A DNA stretch of 64,000 nucleotides, from the NCBI GenBank assembly GCA_964510225.1, contig CAZEAN010000002.1, positions 1 through 64,000 on the forward strand, given 5' to 3'. A program made the position numbers and the translations under genes. Shown piece after piece: positions 34,362 through 43,327 of this stretch (position 1 is its first letter; every line of letters starts with the position of its first letter). This stretch comes from CAZEAN01 sp964510225. GTDB taxonomy: Bacteria > Planctomycetota > Planctomycetia > Isosphaerales > Isosphaeraceae. A model generated the notes under the pieces. The model was not told the DNA's origin. It saw only the letters and a list, made by a program, of their open reading frames with translations, and did not search any database.

Positions 34362-35804
34362 TTACTGTGGTGGTGTACCGGGAATCACCCAGTCCTTCGG
34401 AGCCTGGAAACCCTCTCGACCAATACTGAAGTGTGGAAGTCCGTCGGCGGGCTGGAGTTCACGGAAGGCAACCAGCCGATCGAAGAGGCGGCTGACAACC
34501 TTCGGCCGCATCGTTGAGAGGTTGTGTTGCTCGAGTGGATCGCGATCGATTGCGAAGAGGAAGAGTTGATGCTCGGGTCCAGGCTTTGAGAGCCCACTCA
34601 GGTCTGGGCCAATGACAATGAGCTTCCAAGTCGAGGTTAGGATTGCCATTCGTTCGTTCTTGCCACTCTGGCCACAGTAGACGAGCAGATCGCGGTCGAG
34701 ATCCGGATGTTCGCCGTTGATCTGTTTAATGATGTTCAAGCCGTCGAATGGTTTCCCCTGTTGGTTGTCGAGGCCAGCCAGTCCCAGGAGTGTCGGCATT
34801 ACATCGATGTAGGCAAGGGGTGCAGTGACCGTCGAGCCTGCCGGAATCGTTCCTGGCCATCGTGCTGCCGCAACGACACGGATACCTCCTTCGAAGACCT
34901 CTGACTTGGTACCTCGAAGAGGGATATTGCTCCCGGCTTTACCGGTACCGCCGTTGTCCGACGAGAACCAGACGAGCGTCTCTTCGGCGATCTCTAATTC
35001 GTCGAGGGCGTCGAGGATAGTGCCGATCCCATGGTCCATCGCCGATACCATCGCTGCATATGTCCTCCGTTGTGACGATCCGTCAAGCTCCTTGTAGTGG
35101 TCGAGCCAGACCTCAGGTGCCTGGAAGGGGGAGTGTGGGGCATTGAATGGCACATAGCAGAAGAAAGGGCCATTGTTCGCGTGGTCTCGGATGAACTGAG
35201 TAGCGCGGGTGGCAATCAAGTCGGTCGAATAACCTACATCACGGCTAGTACGGTACCCATCATGCCAGTCCAGCTCTCCTTCACGGTTATGTGTGAAGTA
35301 GTCGATATTGCCATTGTAATGTCCGTAAAACTCGGTGAAGCCGCGTCGGAGTGGGTGATATTGAACATCGGAATGGCCCAAGTGCCACTTGCCGAACGCA
35401 CCTCGATGAGTGTAGCCGGCCCCCTCGAGTGCTTCAGGGAGTGTTAACTCATCGTGAGGTAAGCCACCTTCGCGCCAGGGTGGGACAACAGAGCGCATCA
35501 TTCCGAAACGGATCGGGTAGCGTCCAGTCATCAGTCCAGCCCGGGTTGGTGAGCAAATCGGGCAGACGTAAAAACGATCGAGGACCGCACCTTCACGAGC
35601 GATCCGGTCTATATTCGGCGTCTCAATCTCGGAGCCTCGGAAGCTTACGTCGGCGAACCCTTGATCATCAGAGACAATGAGGATGATGTTTGGTCGCTCC
35701 GCCACTGCACAAGGCAATGTCCAACCTGTGAGCAATACAATACAGAGCGATACGATCGAGCTGAAGGGAGTCTGGGTGTGAAGACGACAGTTCAACATCA
35801 GCAT
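34362..35804 (-). CDS. Secreted sulfatase (type I, formylglycine-dependent)
   Basis: 480 aa. A signal peptide ends near CAVAERPN. RPNIILIVSDDQGFADVSF gives the metal-binding Asp pair. The sulfatase signature CSPTRAGLMTGRYP has the Cys to be converted to formylglycine near residue 84. GKWHLGH carries further active-site residues, and WFSSDNGG provides the distal metal ligands. It hydrolyses sulfate esters, most likely of algal or other sulfated polysaccharides, a common planctomycete trait. AGGAGG seven bases before the ATG at 35804 fixes the start. The neighbouring esterase suggests joint removal of acetyl and sulfate groups from a glycan. An FGE-type gene ends at the left edge of the window. 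Confidence 0.95.
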   Translation of the reverse strand: MLMLNCRLHTQTPFSSIVSLCIVLLTGWTLPCAVAERPNIILIVSDDQGFADVSFRGSEIETPNIDRIAREGAVLDRFYVCPICSPTRAGLMTGRYPIRFGMMRSVVPPWREGGLPHDELTLPEALEGAGYTHRGAFGKWHLGHSDVQYHPLRRGFTEFYGHYNGNIDYFTHNREGELDWHDGYRTSRDVGYSTDLIATRATQFIRDHANNGPFFCYVPFNAPHSPFQAPEVWLDHYKELDGSSQRRTYAAMVSAMDHGIGTILDALDELEIAEETLVWFSSDNGGTGKAGSNIPLRGTKSEVFEGGIRVVAAARWPGTIPAGSTVTAPLAYIDVMPTLLGLAGLDNQQGKPFDGLNIIKQINGEHPDLDRDLLVYCGQSGKNERMAILTSTWKLIVIGPDLSGLSKPGPEHQLFLFAIDRDPLEQHNLSTMRPKVVSRLFDRLVAFRELQPADGLPHFSIGREGFQAPKDWVIPGTPPQ

Positions 35805-36240
35805 TGAGTATCCTCCTGGAGCATGAAGCTTAGGTTGGTGGGTCCCACAGCAAATCAGTTGTCGCAGCGCCTCGTCCGGATAAGGTCAATCTACTTGTAC
35901 TTTTGCTCGACGACAACCAGATGCTGGTGCTACCAGAAGGCTCGGCAATGAAGAGTATTCATGTGAATAGTACAGTAGGACAACGTCTCTCAAGTTGAAC
36001 ACGGGAAGGCACTCGAATTCTCCAGGATCATCCCTTCGAGAAAGAGGTTTACAAAAAACAACACCAAGCTGGATGTCGTTCACAATTTCCTTCTCAGCCT
36101 GGAACGAACCCTGTAGACTGCCTCCTGGAAGGTTGTTCCTTCCTGGCTCCAGATTCCTACGTGGGTCTCGTGTCGGACTGCGAAGACCTTGCCGACTCTA
36201 GGCTCATGGAGGACGAGTTACTTTCAGAGGAGTTGTTTAT
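35805..36240. other. Intergenic divergent promoter region
   Basis: 436 bases between the minus-strand sulfatase and the plus-strand PEP-CTERM gene, so both promoters should lie here. A weak dyad TATTCA-TG-TGAATA occurs at 35956-35969. Nothing else is evident. Open frames within it have no protein-like features. Confidence 0.4.
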
Positions 36241-37002
36241 ATGCAAGTCAATTATGTACGGTCAGTGATCATGACGGCTTTACTTGTGGCCGTTCTCATG
36301 ACAACCTCTTCGACAGTCCGAGCGGGTCAGATCGTGCTGACCACTGGGAACATCACCCAGATCGCGCCACCGTTGTCCGTAGCGAACAATGCTTTGACGA
36401 GCACAACAACGATCTCAGTCTTTCGTGAACGTCGAGTGCAGGGTGCGACGATCTCCTTCGACTTCGCACCACCATCGGGTACCGGTCCGGTCATCAATGT
36501 TCCAGGTCCAGTTCCCGGGATCCTTTCGACGACCAATCTGATCGATTCCCACCTAATCCACTGGGACCGTCCCGGATCTCCTCAGCCTGGAGCATCGCTC
36601 ACGGGAAACATCTTGTTCAATCAACCTATCCTTGCAGTTATTTTTACAGACGCAAGGCTTGATGGCACCGATGTTTTGTTAGGGGCTCCAACGACTTCCT
36701 ATGGGACCGGCACTCAATTCCGAGGCACAATCGGAGCGCCTCAAGGGCCGGGCACAATCGGAGCGTCTGAAGGGCTGGACTTCATCTTTCTCGCATCGAG
36801 TGGTGCCATTAATGGTTACGACACGATCTCCGTCACGATGGACGTCGCCGCTGCTTTCGATGAAGTCCGAGTCATTACCGCGGCAATTCCCGAACCCTCA
36901 ACAGTTGCTTCCGTCGTGATTGGACTCTCGGCAATCGGATGCTTCGTGATTCTTCGTCATGTGAGGAACAAAGGGCGAGTTGCACTTGTTCAGATTCGTT
37001 AA
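36241..37002 (+). CDS. PEP-CTERM sorting-signal protein
   Basis: 253 aa. A signal peptide (MTALLVAVLMTTSSTVRAG) precedes a beta-rich body. The C-terminus has the PEP-CTERM tripartite signal: IPEPSTV, a hydrophobic helix ASVVIGLSAIGCFVIL and a basic tail RHVRNKGR. Such proteins are processed by an exosortase and placed in the envelope or matrix. No exosortase lies in the window. AGAGGAG about 10 bases before the ATG supports the start. Residues from about 162 contain a 9-residue tandem repeat (GTIGAPQGP / GTIGASEGL). No specific function can be assigned. Confidence 0.88.
   Translation: MQVNYVRSVIMTALLVAVLMTTSSTVRAGQIVLTTGNITQIAPPLSVANNALTSTTTISVFRERRVQGATISFDFAPPSGTGPVINVPGPVPGILSTTNLIDSHLIHWDRPGSPQPGASLTGNILFNQPILAVIFTDARLDGTDVLLGAPTTSYGTGTQFRGTIGAPQGPGTIGASEGLDFIFLASSGAINGYDTISVTMDVAAAFDEVRVITAAIPEPSTVASVVIGLSAIGCFVILRHVRNKGRVALVQIR
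36724..36777 (+). repeat. 27-bp tandem duplication inside the PEP-CTERM gene
   Basis: Units 36724-36750 and 36751-36777 are direct copies differing at three positions. They encode GTIGAPQGP and GTIGASEGL. The duplication keeps the frame. Confidence 0.9.
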
Positions 37003-37215
37003 TACATTCCTTGAATTGTTAGGCATTCTTATAGATGTTTCAATCTCCAAGAGCAGTGTGAGTTGGCAGAGATTTAGGTAAGGCGAGCATCGCGACTCCC
37101 AACTTCACTTTTCAACAACATTTCGCTAAACGACGAGTAAGGTTCTGAGAATCTGTGGCATGCAGCAACGTGATGGATGCCAAGTGTTCGAGCGTTACCC
37201 TGTTATCATTTTGGT

Positions 37216-37251
37216 AGGGAGTCCGGCGTCATCACTGTTGCCGGACTCCCT
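37216..37251. terminator. 12-bp perfect hairpin between convergent genes
   Basis: AGGGAGTCCGGC (37216-37227) and GCCGGACTCCCT (37240-37251) pair fully around a 12-base loop. It stands between the PEP-CTERM gene (plus strand) and the DUF1552 gene (minus strand) and can serve both as terminator. No clear T tract is present. Confidence 0.7.
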
Positions 37252-37286
37252 GTATTATTAGCTGAACAGGCGCTGTCGATGGTGGC

Positions 37287-38609
37287 TCAGACGAGGCCGG
37301 CAAGAGGACCGTCACCACAGAAGTCGGGGTTGCCGAAGCGTTCGATCTCGTGGCCGAAAGCGTGGGCCATAGAGAGCAAGAGGCGGTTGTGGTGGGTTCG
37401 GTTGAACTTCAGAGCGCGGCCCATCTTGAAGCCAAGGCCACCACCGACGAGTACGAACGGAATGTCGTTCAGCGTGTGCGAGTTTCCCTTCCCAAGCTCG
37501 TTGGTCCAGACGATGGTGGTATTGTCGAGCAAGGAGCCTTCACCACCCGGTTCTGGTGTTTCAGCGAGTCGCTTGGCGAGATAGGCTAGTTGCTCGCAAT
37601 ACCAAGTGTTGATCCGGGTGAGCTTGTCTTGTGCATCATCGTTACTATCTGGCTCGTGCGAGAGGCCGTGGTGCCCTTCGTCAATGTCGAGCCAACGCAT
37701 CCGAGCTTGCCCGACCGAGTTGGTGTACTGAAGGGTTGCGACCCGAGTGAAGTCCGCAGCAAAGCTGTTGACCATGAGGTCAATTTGCATCTTGCTGATC
37801 CGCGGCATGTTGTCGTTCTCGTCGCGGATCCCCGGCTCAAGTTCCGGTACTTCGTGGTCAAGTTCGGTCGATCTGGTGTTGTTCAAGTCACGTTCCAGCT
37901 CTCGGACGAAGGTGGTGTGCTGTTCGAGGATTTGACGGTCCTCAGCACCGACGCGTGAACGGACTAGCTCCAGATCAGTCTGGAGTGTGTCGAGAATGCT
38001 GGCAAGACTCTCACGGTCCTTCAAGCGACCGTAGAGCTTGTTGAACATCTGGTAGGGATCGTCGATTGGAGCAACGGGCTTATTGGGACCTGAGTAGACC
38101 ATCCGAGTCCAGGTATCGGCTCGTTCTGGAACCAAGACACCAAACTCCAGCGATCCGAATCGAGTTCGGGTTGCGGGATCGCTTTGAAGGTGGTTCTTGA
38201 TCTCCTGGTCAATCGAGAGTCCGCTCGCCCAGCCAGCCGGGGTATCAGAGCCCCCTTGAATGTTACCTGGGAACAACTCAATACCGGTCAGCAAGCAGCC
38301 GATCCCACGCATGTGGTTGTCACCGTCGCCGCGGACTTTATCACAGACACCGTGAAGGGTTAGCGTTTGATCCCGAAACGGCTCTAGAGGGTGCAGGATC
38401 GGCTTGAAGCTCGCGAGTTCACCTTCTTCATCGGGCCAAAAATTGTTCGGCACCACACCATTTGGTGAGAACATGACGACCAGTCGTTGCTTACGCTTAC
38501 CGATCGATTCTGCCGACGCCAGGCTGGGTAAGTTCAGCAGGAAGGGTGCTGCTGCTGCACCAATACCAAGATCTCGGATGAACTCGCGACGCGTGTTGTG
38601 ACGGGTCAT
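37287..38609 (-). CDS. DUF1552 secreted protein (planctomycete cytochrome partner)
   Basis: 440 aa. A twin-arginine signal NTRREFIRDLGIGAAAAPFLLNLP is followed by RLVVMFSPNGVVPNNFWP, SWSxGLSIDQEI-like and WARD-type blocks of the DUF1552 family. The C-terminal boxes include LDNTTIVWTNELGKGNSHTLNDIPFVLVGG and NRLLLSMAHAFGHEIERFG. The fold is related to alkaline-phosphatase/sulfatase-like proteins, but no reaction has been shown. DUF1552 genes nearly always sit beside DUF1592-family cytochrome genes, as here: the partner ends 135 bases upstream in the same direction. Tat export implies a cofactor or folding in the cytoplasm. Confidence 0.92.
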   Translation of the reverse strand: MTRHNTRREFIRDLGIGAAAAPFLLNLPSLASAESIGKRKQRLVVMFSPNGVVPNNFWPDEEGELASFKPILHPLEPFRDQTLTLHGVCDKVRGDGDNHMRGIGCLLTGIELFPGNIQGGSDTPAGWASGLSIDQEIKNHLQSDPATRTRFGSLEFGVLVPERADTWTRMVYSGPNKPVAPIDDPYQMFNKLYGRLKDRESLASILDTLQTDLELVRSRVGAEDRQILEQHTTFVRELERDLNNTRSTELDHEVPELEPGIRDENDNMPRISKMQIDLMVNSFAADFTRVATLQYTNSVGQARMRWLDIDEGHHGLSHEPDSNDDAQDKLTRINTWYCEQLAYLAKRLAETPEPGGEGSLLDNTTIVWTNELGKGNSHTLNDIPFVLVGGGLGFKMGRALKFNRTHHNRLLLSMAHAFGHEIERFGNPDFCGDGPLAGLV

Positions 38610-38744
38610 TGCTCTTCTCCTCGGCTACAAAGGAAAGGTCTCTCGATGCGTTCTTGATGGCTCGGTAGTTGATGTTCTCGGACTAGCCATTGTGTTGTGT
38701 AGGAGCACGGTGCGGTCAAGGAAGCTTCGTCTCATCACCGTCGC

Positions 38745-41144
38745 TTAGTCAGCGAGAGAGGATGGCGCGTTGCTGAGTGATGTGGCAGTAACAGCAGACG
38801 TATCAATCCTCGGCTGGAGTGCTGCCGTAGTTACCACGTCGACCATCAGTTGTTTGATGTCGTATTGATGCTCAGCAAAGCGTGCCCGGAGTCGTTCCGC
38901 TGTCTCGAACCGATACGCGTTGATCGACTGTTTGATCGTGTGGTGAAAGAGTTTCGTCACGAATGCAAGGTGAACTTCATCACTCTCAGCGAGATACTGA
39001 ATCAGTTCCTTGGCTCCATCGAATGAGGCAACCGCACCGTCTTGCGAACGATAACTGCCCGTCGCGTTGATCGGCTTATCTCGTTCTTCAACTCGGGGAC
39101 GACCTACGGCGTCGAATCGTTCGAGTGTGAATCCAAGCTGATTGATCATCCCATGGCAACTCATACACGAGTTAGGACTTGTCTGGAGGGTGACACGCTC
39201 TCGGGTCGTGAGATCTGGATGTAAGTCCGGAGCGAGTGGTGTAAAGGCTCCGGGAGGTGGGTTCATCGCCCGGCCCAGAACCCCTTTGGAGAGAAAGACA
39301 CCTCGGTGGATCGGTGATGTGACATCCGTGTAAGCTAACTTTGACAAGAGATAAGGGTGGGTGATCACACCCAGTCGATCGTCGTCGAGCACGATCTCTT
39401 CGAATGACTCCGGCGTCGAATCCCCAGAGAGTGTTGACCCGTAAAATTCAGCAAGGCGCGAGTTGAGAAAGAGACGATCATCAAGGAAAAGTTTGCGGAA
39501 GTCAGCAGTTTCTGCAGAGAGAATCGATTCCAAAAAGAGATCAAGAGATGTCTTAAGGTCGTTGGCAAGTTTCTCGTCAAAGTCAGGGAAGAGCTCACGA
39601 TCCTTGGCAAGCTCTGGGCCATGGTCAAGTGCGAGCCAATGATGGAGGAATCCAAGGAGCTTCGCTTCTGCTCTCGGATCCTCGAGCATCCGTTCTGCGT
39701 GTCGGGCGACCTCTTCCGGGGTTTCCAGCTTTCCTTGTGCAGCGGCTTGGAGGAGTTGTTTGTCGGGTATCGAATCCCAGAGTGCAAACGAAATCCTCGA
39801 TGCAATTTCGAAGGGATCGGTACCGCCGTCTACCTCACGATAGAGAAACCAAGGTGATTTCAAGGTCAGTAAGACTACCCGTTTGACGGCGAGTTCCGGA
39901 TTCTCGACTCCCTCGAACTGTTGGACGACGTAGCGATGCTCTTGCTCTTCGGTCATGGGCCTTCGGAATGCACGTTCGACAAACTCGGAGGCGAAGTTTC
40001 GGAGCTTCTCGCGGTAATCCTCGGCATCCATTTTGGTTTGGGCGAGTCGCTCTAGGTGTTCGGCCACATAAGAAGCAGTTTCGATGGCGGCTTCGGTAGT
40101 GGCTTCCTCCCAAGCTTGGGAAACGGTCGTTCCACGCTCAAAACCCATGTTTCGGTCGTCCGGAGGAAATGGAGTTGAGACAGCAAATTGTTCCTCGGAC
40201 CAATCAGGAGAGAGGAATCGAGTGGGGATCACCTGCTCAACCCCGTCCGGTGGGATCCAAGCGAGTTTGATTCCGGCCTCAATCGTCTTCTTCTTATTCT
40301 TGTCGTCATCAACTCCCTGAAACGCCTTCGAGAAATCGAGACGGATCGGGTAACGGTGTCCCGCGAGCAGGAAGAGTGATCCCCGGAATTCTGTCGTGTC
40401 TCCAGATTGCACATAAGCGTCGATCAGCGCGTCTTCGAGGTCATTTACCCAGAGCTTCGTCGCCTGAGGGGTATGGATCACAAAATCGTAGTAGCCTGTT
40501 TCCGGCGCCCGGACATTTCCGTTCCACTGAATCGAGAATTCGTTATCCCGGAGCCCCTCAATGCCATTGGGTGCTTCAGTTCCAAATGCGAAATTGACCA
40601 GAGGATCGACCCGATCAAGCTTTTTCTTACTACGTCGAGGACTCCGGCTGTCGTAATAACCAGCTTTCAAACCATGTCGATCGGTCTGTTCACCGGGGTT
40701 GCGGAACGAGCCGATGATGTCAGCAACAGCGTTTCTGTATTGGTCGACGGTAAGTCGTGCTAACTCGATTCTTGGTGGAGCGTTACGAATTTGGGCAGCT
40801 TTTGAGTAAAACGACTCCAAGATGAAAGCGGCGACCTTTTCGGCATCCTCACCAACGCACTCCTCAGCGAAGCCAGATGGCATCTCCGCTTCGATGTACG
40901 CGGTCAGTTCCCCGAGTGACTTATCTCCTTGCAGTGGATGCGGATAATCCAGCTCGGTCCCTTCGCCATTGTCGCCGTGACACTCGGCACACTGCATCTG
41001 GTAAATCTGTGCGCCGGTAAGTGCTGGATCCGAACTCTCTGTCTGGGCCGACAAGACTGGAGACCCGGCAACAACGACGAAGATCAGGATCATCGAAATG
41101 ATCGAGAAGCGATTCGACATTATGATCGATTGATGAACCGTCAT
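38745..41144 (-). CDS. DUF1592-family multidomain c-type cytochrome with PA14 domain
   Basis: 799 aa. Signal peptide (IISMILIFVVVAGSPVLSA). A cytochrome c haem site CAECH near residue 53 is followed by DUF1587 (ARLTVDQYRNAVADIIG), a PA14-like beta domain (GLKAGYYDSR...NGNVRAPETGYYDFVIHT), DUF1595 (FASEFVERAFRRPMTEEQ), DUF1592 (PFEIASRISFALWDSIPDKQLL) and DUF1588 (DVTSPIHRGVFLSKGVLG with a second haem-like site CMSCH). DUF1585 ends the chain (TIKQSINAYRFETAERLRARF). The full order is standard for planctomycete cytochromes. PA14 suggests glycan binding, and an oxidative role on polysaccharides is suspected. GGAGG lies upstream of the ATG at 41144; earlier in-frame Met codons lack a signal peptide. 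Confidence 0.92.
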   Translation of the reverse strand: MTVHQSIIMSNRFSIISMILIFVVVAGSPVLSAQTESSDPALTGAQIYQMQCAECHGDNGEGTELDYPHPLQGDKSLGELTAYIEAEMPSGFAEECVGEDAEKVAAFILESFYSKAAQIRNAPPRIELARLTVDQYRNAVADIIGSFRNPGEQTDRHGLKAGYYDSRSPRRSKKKLDRVDPLVNFAFGTEAPNGIEGLRDNEFSIQWNGNVRAPETGYYDFVIHTPQATKLWVNDLEDALIDAYVQSGDTTEFRGSLFLLAGHRYPIRLDFSKAFQGVDDDKNKKKTIEAGIKLAWIPPDGVEQVIPTRFLSPDWSEEQFAVSTPFPPDDRNMGFERGTTVSQAWEEATTEAAIETASYVAEHLERLAQTKMDAEDYREKLRNFASEFVERAFRRPMTEEQEHRYVVQQFEGVENPELAVKRVVLLTLKSPWFLYREVDGGTDPFEIASRISFALWDSIPDKQLLQAAAQGKLETPEEVARHAERMLEDPRAEAKLLGFLHHWLALDHGPELAKDRELFPDFDEKLANDLKTSLDLFLESILSAETADFRKLFLDDRLFLNSRLAEFYGSTLSGDSTPESFEEIVLDDDRLGVITHPYLLSKLAYTDVTSPIHRGVFLSKGVLGRAMNPPPGAFTPLAPDLHPDLTTRERVTLQTSPNSCMSCHGMINQLGFTLERFDAVGRPRVEERDKPINATGSYRSQDGAVASFDGAKELIQYLAESDEVHLAFVTKLFHHTIKQSINAYRFETAERLRARFAEHQYDIKQLMVDVVTTAALQPRIDTSAVTATSLSNAPSSLAD

Positions 41145-42018
41145 CCTACTAATCCTCCCTTGCGGAGGGTTCCATCGATAAATTCTGAGTGGCGGGGGAT
41201 TGAAGGCCTGCGCAAGCCCGGCGTGTAAGTGTATGCTAAACCTTCTCACAGATTGGCACGACAATTTGCAGAAGGCCGCGTCGATAAACCTTCGTCGCAA
41301 TCCCGAAGGTTTAACCTTAGTAGAACTGTATGATCGCTTCTCGGTACTTTGCAAGCCCATCTCACCCAAGAAGTACGGAATTTGGCCACAGATTGATCAC
41401 GGGTTATTCATCCTGCGTTTGGATCATCTTATCTACATTGTCATGCTCTTCGACCGCAAGGCTGCTGCTTTTTCTCAGATTTCTGCTTGCTGAGCGTTCG
41501 AATGGGTGCACTAAATGACATGAGAGGTCGAGAATCTTTGAGAGGGTACGATTCACTCGTCTCCGTCATCAATGACAAGCGCAACCTCGGAGGACGCAGG
41601 CAGTGTTGCTTCCAAGGAAACAAGTCTAGGTTTTCGTAAATTTTAAACAGTTAGTTTTGGTGTGATTGATCGGTTGGACCACGTACTACTTTCACTCAAT
41701 GATAGATGATCTCAATATTCTTACCACCAAGAGTCTGTAGCAGAGAGATCAACTCGAAACACAACTCAAGATCCGTATGAGGTTTATGTGCCCGATTTAG
41801 ACTTCTGGCACTCCGTTTCCGTGGACCTGACTCGATGAGACTCGATCTGGACTCAATCGGGTCTCGGTGATAGTCTGCGTCAGATTTGTCTTTGAGTAAG
41901 ACTCGAACGATCCGAGTGGAGCGTGGGAGGTTGAGTTCTCCCGTCGGACTCAGGACCGCTGATCGAGAAATCGGGCTTGGGCTGAGCACGTAGCCTGGAT
42001 CAATGCCGTGGAGGGCAC
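41145..42018. other. Long intergenic region, no supported gene
   Basis: 874 bases between divergent genes (DUF1592 protein leftward, outer-membrane barrel rightward). Two frames of about 100 codons exist, 41200-41493 plus and 41696-42064 minus. Neither has a ribosome site, signal peptide or recognisable motif, and the second overlaps the next gene. The stretch should hold two promoters. I see no RNA gene in it. Confidence 0.45.
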
Positions 42019-43014
42019 ATGCGACGTCCGAGATCTGGAGATCGACGCCTCTTGCGACGCTCATTGGTTGCGTTTCTGCTTGCTACAGGGATCGCCAATG
42101 GGAGCTTCGCCCAGGATGTCAGGCCCTCATTACAACAGGAGTTCAGGAATCCACCTGTCGCCGAGTCTGGCGGAGGGATTTCCCCTGGCGAGTCGATCGC
42201 TCGAGGGTCAGCAGGTGGGCGTCCTCGCGGCGGATCCTCGGCCCGAGGGCCATTCGGTGGGCCTCCCGGGGGAGTGAGCTACTGGTGGATTGCCCCGAGC
42301 GAGACCACAGGAGGTGACCTTTCGATCAGCCTACTATCGGCCGGCTATACGCTGGGTGACCTCTACAAGCGGGGGCAGTGGACCTTCTCTGCTCGCCCGC
42401 AGCTCGAAACGCTCTTCCTGGGAGGCCCGGGACCGCGCGGCCCTGATCTTCCGGAGCAAGCCTACGGCTTTGGGATCGACCTCCGCGCCGATTGGAAGGT
42501 AAAGCCACGGCTCAGTGTCCAACTCGCGGTGACTCCTGGTCTTTATACCGATCTCGACAATCTCTCCAGCGAAGCCTTCCGAGTCCCCGCGAGGCTTTTT
42601 GCGACCTACTTCTCCAGCCCGAAACTTATCTTGATGGGCGGAGTCGTCTACACGACCCAACCCCAACTGCCCGTAATCCCGGCTGCGGGGGCAATCTGGA
42701 ACCCGTCACCGAAGTGGAGTTATCAGTTCATCTTCCCACGGCCTCGGATCGTCTACCGCTACTCCGATCAGCTCGAGTTCTTTGCGCTGGGCGTATTCAA
42801 CACCAACACATACGGGATCGAGTCGGCAGGGATGGACGAAGTTTTTCAGTATCGAGACTTTCGGTTTGGCGTTGGGGCCGAGTGGTTCAGTACCTCCGAC
42901 CTCCGGTTACAAGCCGAAGTCGGGATTGCGTTCGGTCGGGAGCTTGGCTTCGACTTGCAGAGCGACCGCGCCGTTGATCCCGGTTTCTTCTTTCAATTTG
43001 GCGCCCGGTTCTGA
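42019..43014 (+). CDS. Outer-membrane beta-barrel protein, DUF6268-like
   Basis: 331 aa. A basic start and signal peptide (LLRRSLVAFLLATGIANGSFAQ) precede a Gly/Arg/Ser-rich linker (about 55-85, SAGGRPRGGSSARGPFGG). The rest is a run of amphipathic strands such as WTFSARPQLETLFLGG, LSVQLAVTPGLYTDL, ARLFATYFSS, KLILMGGVVYTT and FRFGVGAEWF. It ends in a C-terminal Phe (FFFQFGARF), typical of barrel proteins. It resembles the DUF6268 outer-membrane family common in planctomycetes. Transport or structural roles are unknown. No neighbour explains its job. The ATG at 42019 gives a plausible n-region rich in Arg; no ribosome site is obvious. Confidence 0.82.
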   Translation: MRRPRSGDRRLLRRSLVAFLLATGIANGSFAQDVRPSLQQEFRNPPVAESGGGISPGESIARGSAGGRPRGGSSARGPFGGPPGGVSYWWIAPSETTGGDLSISLLSAGYTLGDLYKRGQWTFSARPQLETLFLGGPGPRGPDLPEQAYGFGIDLRADWKVKPRLSVQLAVTPGLYTDLDNLSSEAFRVPARLFATYFSSPKLILMGGVVYTTQPQLPVIPAAGAIWNPSPKWSYQFIFPRPRIVYRYSDQLEFFALGVFNTNTYGIESAGMDEVFQYRDFRFGVGAEWFSTSDLRLQAEVGIAFGRELGFDLQSDRAVDPGFFFQFGARF

Positions 43015-43327
43015 TCCCGGGACCGAACCAGCAGAGAAACGTCTACAAGCGAGAGAGCCCACGGACTCCGTCCGAGACGGGGCCCAAGTTCTACGTAACC
43101 GTCATCCGAAAGACATATTGTGAAACCTGGTAGCAACTTGGGGAGACGAGTTACTCTCCCAAAAGATAAGTGTGCTTTAGAGTATCGAACGGAGAGCGCC
43201 GACAACAATAGGCCCTTGGGATTAACTCTCAGGTCCTGAATTGACCCTCATTCCCTCAACCTTGAGCGGGAAAAATGTGAGGGTTGTTCCAACCGTGGGA
43301 CCCCCTCCCCTCCAACGTCTGAGAGCG
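43015..43327. other. Intergenic region between convergent genes
   Basis: 313 bases after the barrel gene and before the 3' end of the minus-strand monooxygenase gene. A short dyad GGGAGA (43141-43146) / TCTCCC (43155-43160) could form a weak terminator hairpin. Nothing else is recognised. Confidence 0.4.

Noticed and set aside
41200..41493. Plus-strand frame of 97 codons in the 874-base gap
   Set aside because: No ribosome site, signal or motif; residue composition looks random and no neighbour supports it.
41696..42064. Minus-strand frame of 122 codons
   Set aside because: It overlaps the start of the well-supported barrel gene on the other strand and has no recognisable features.
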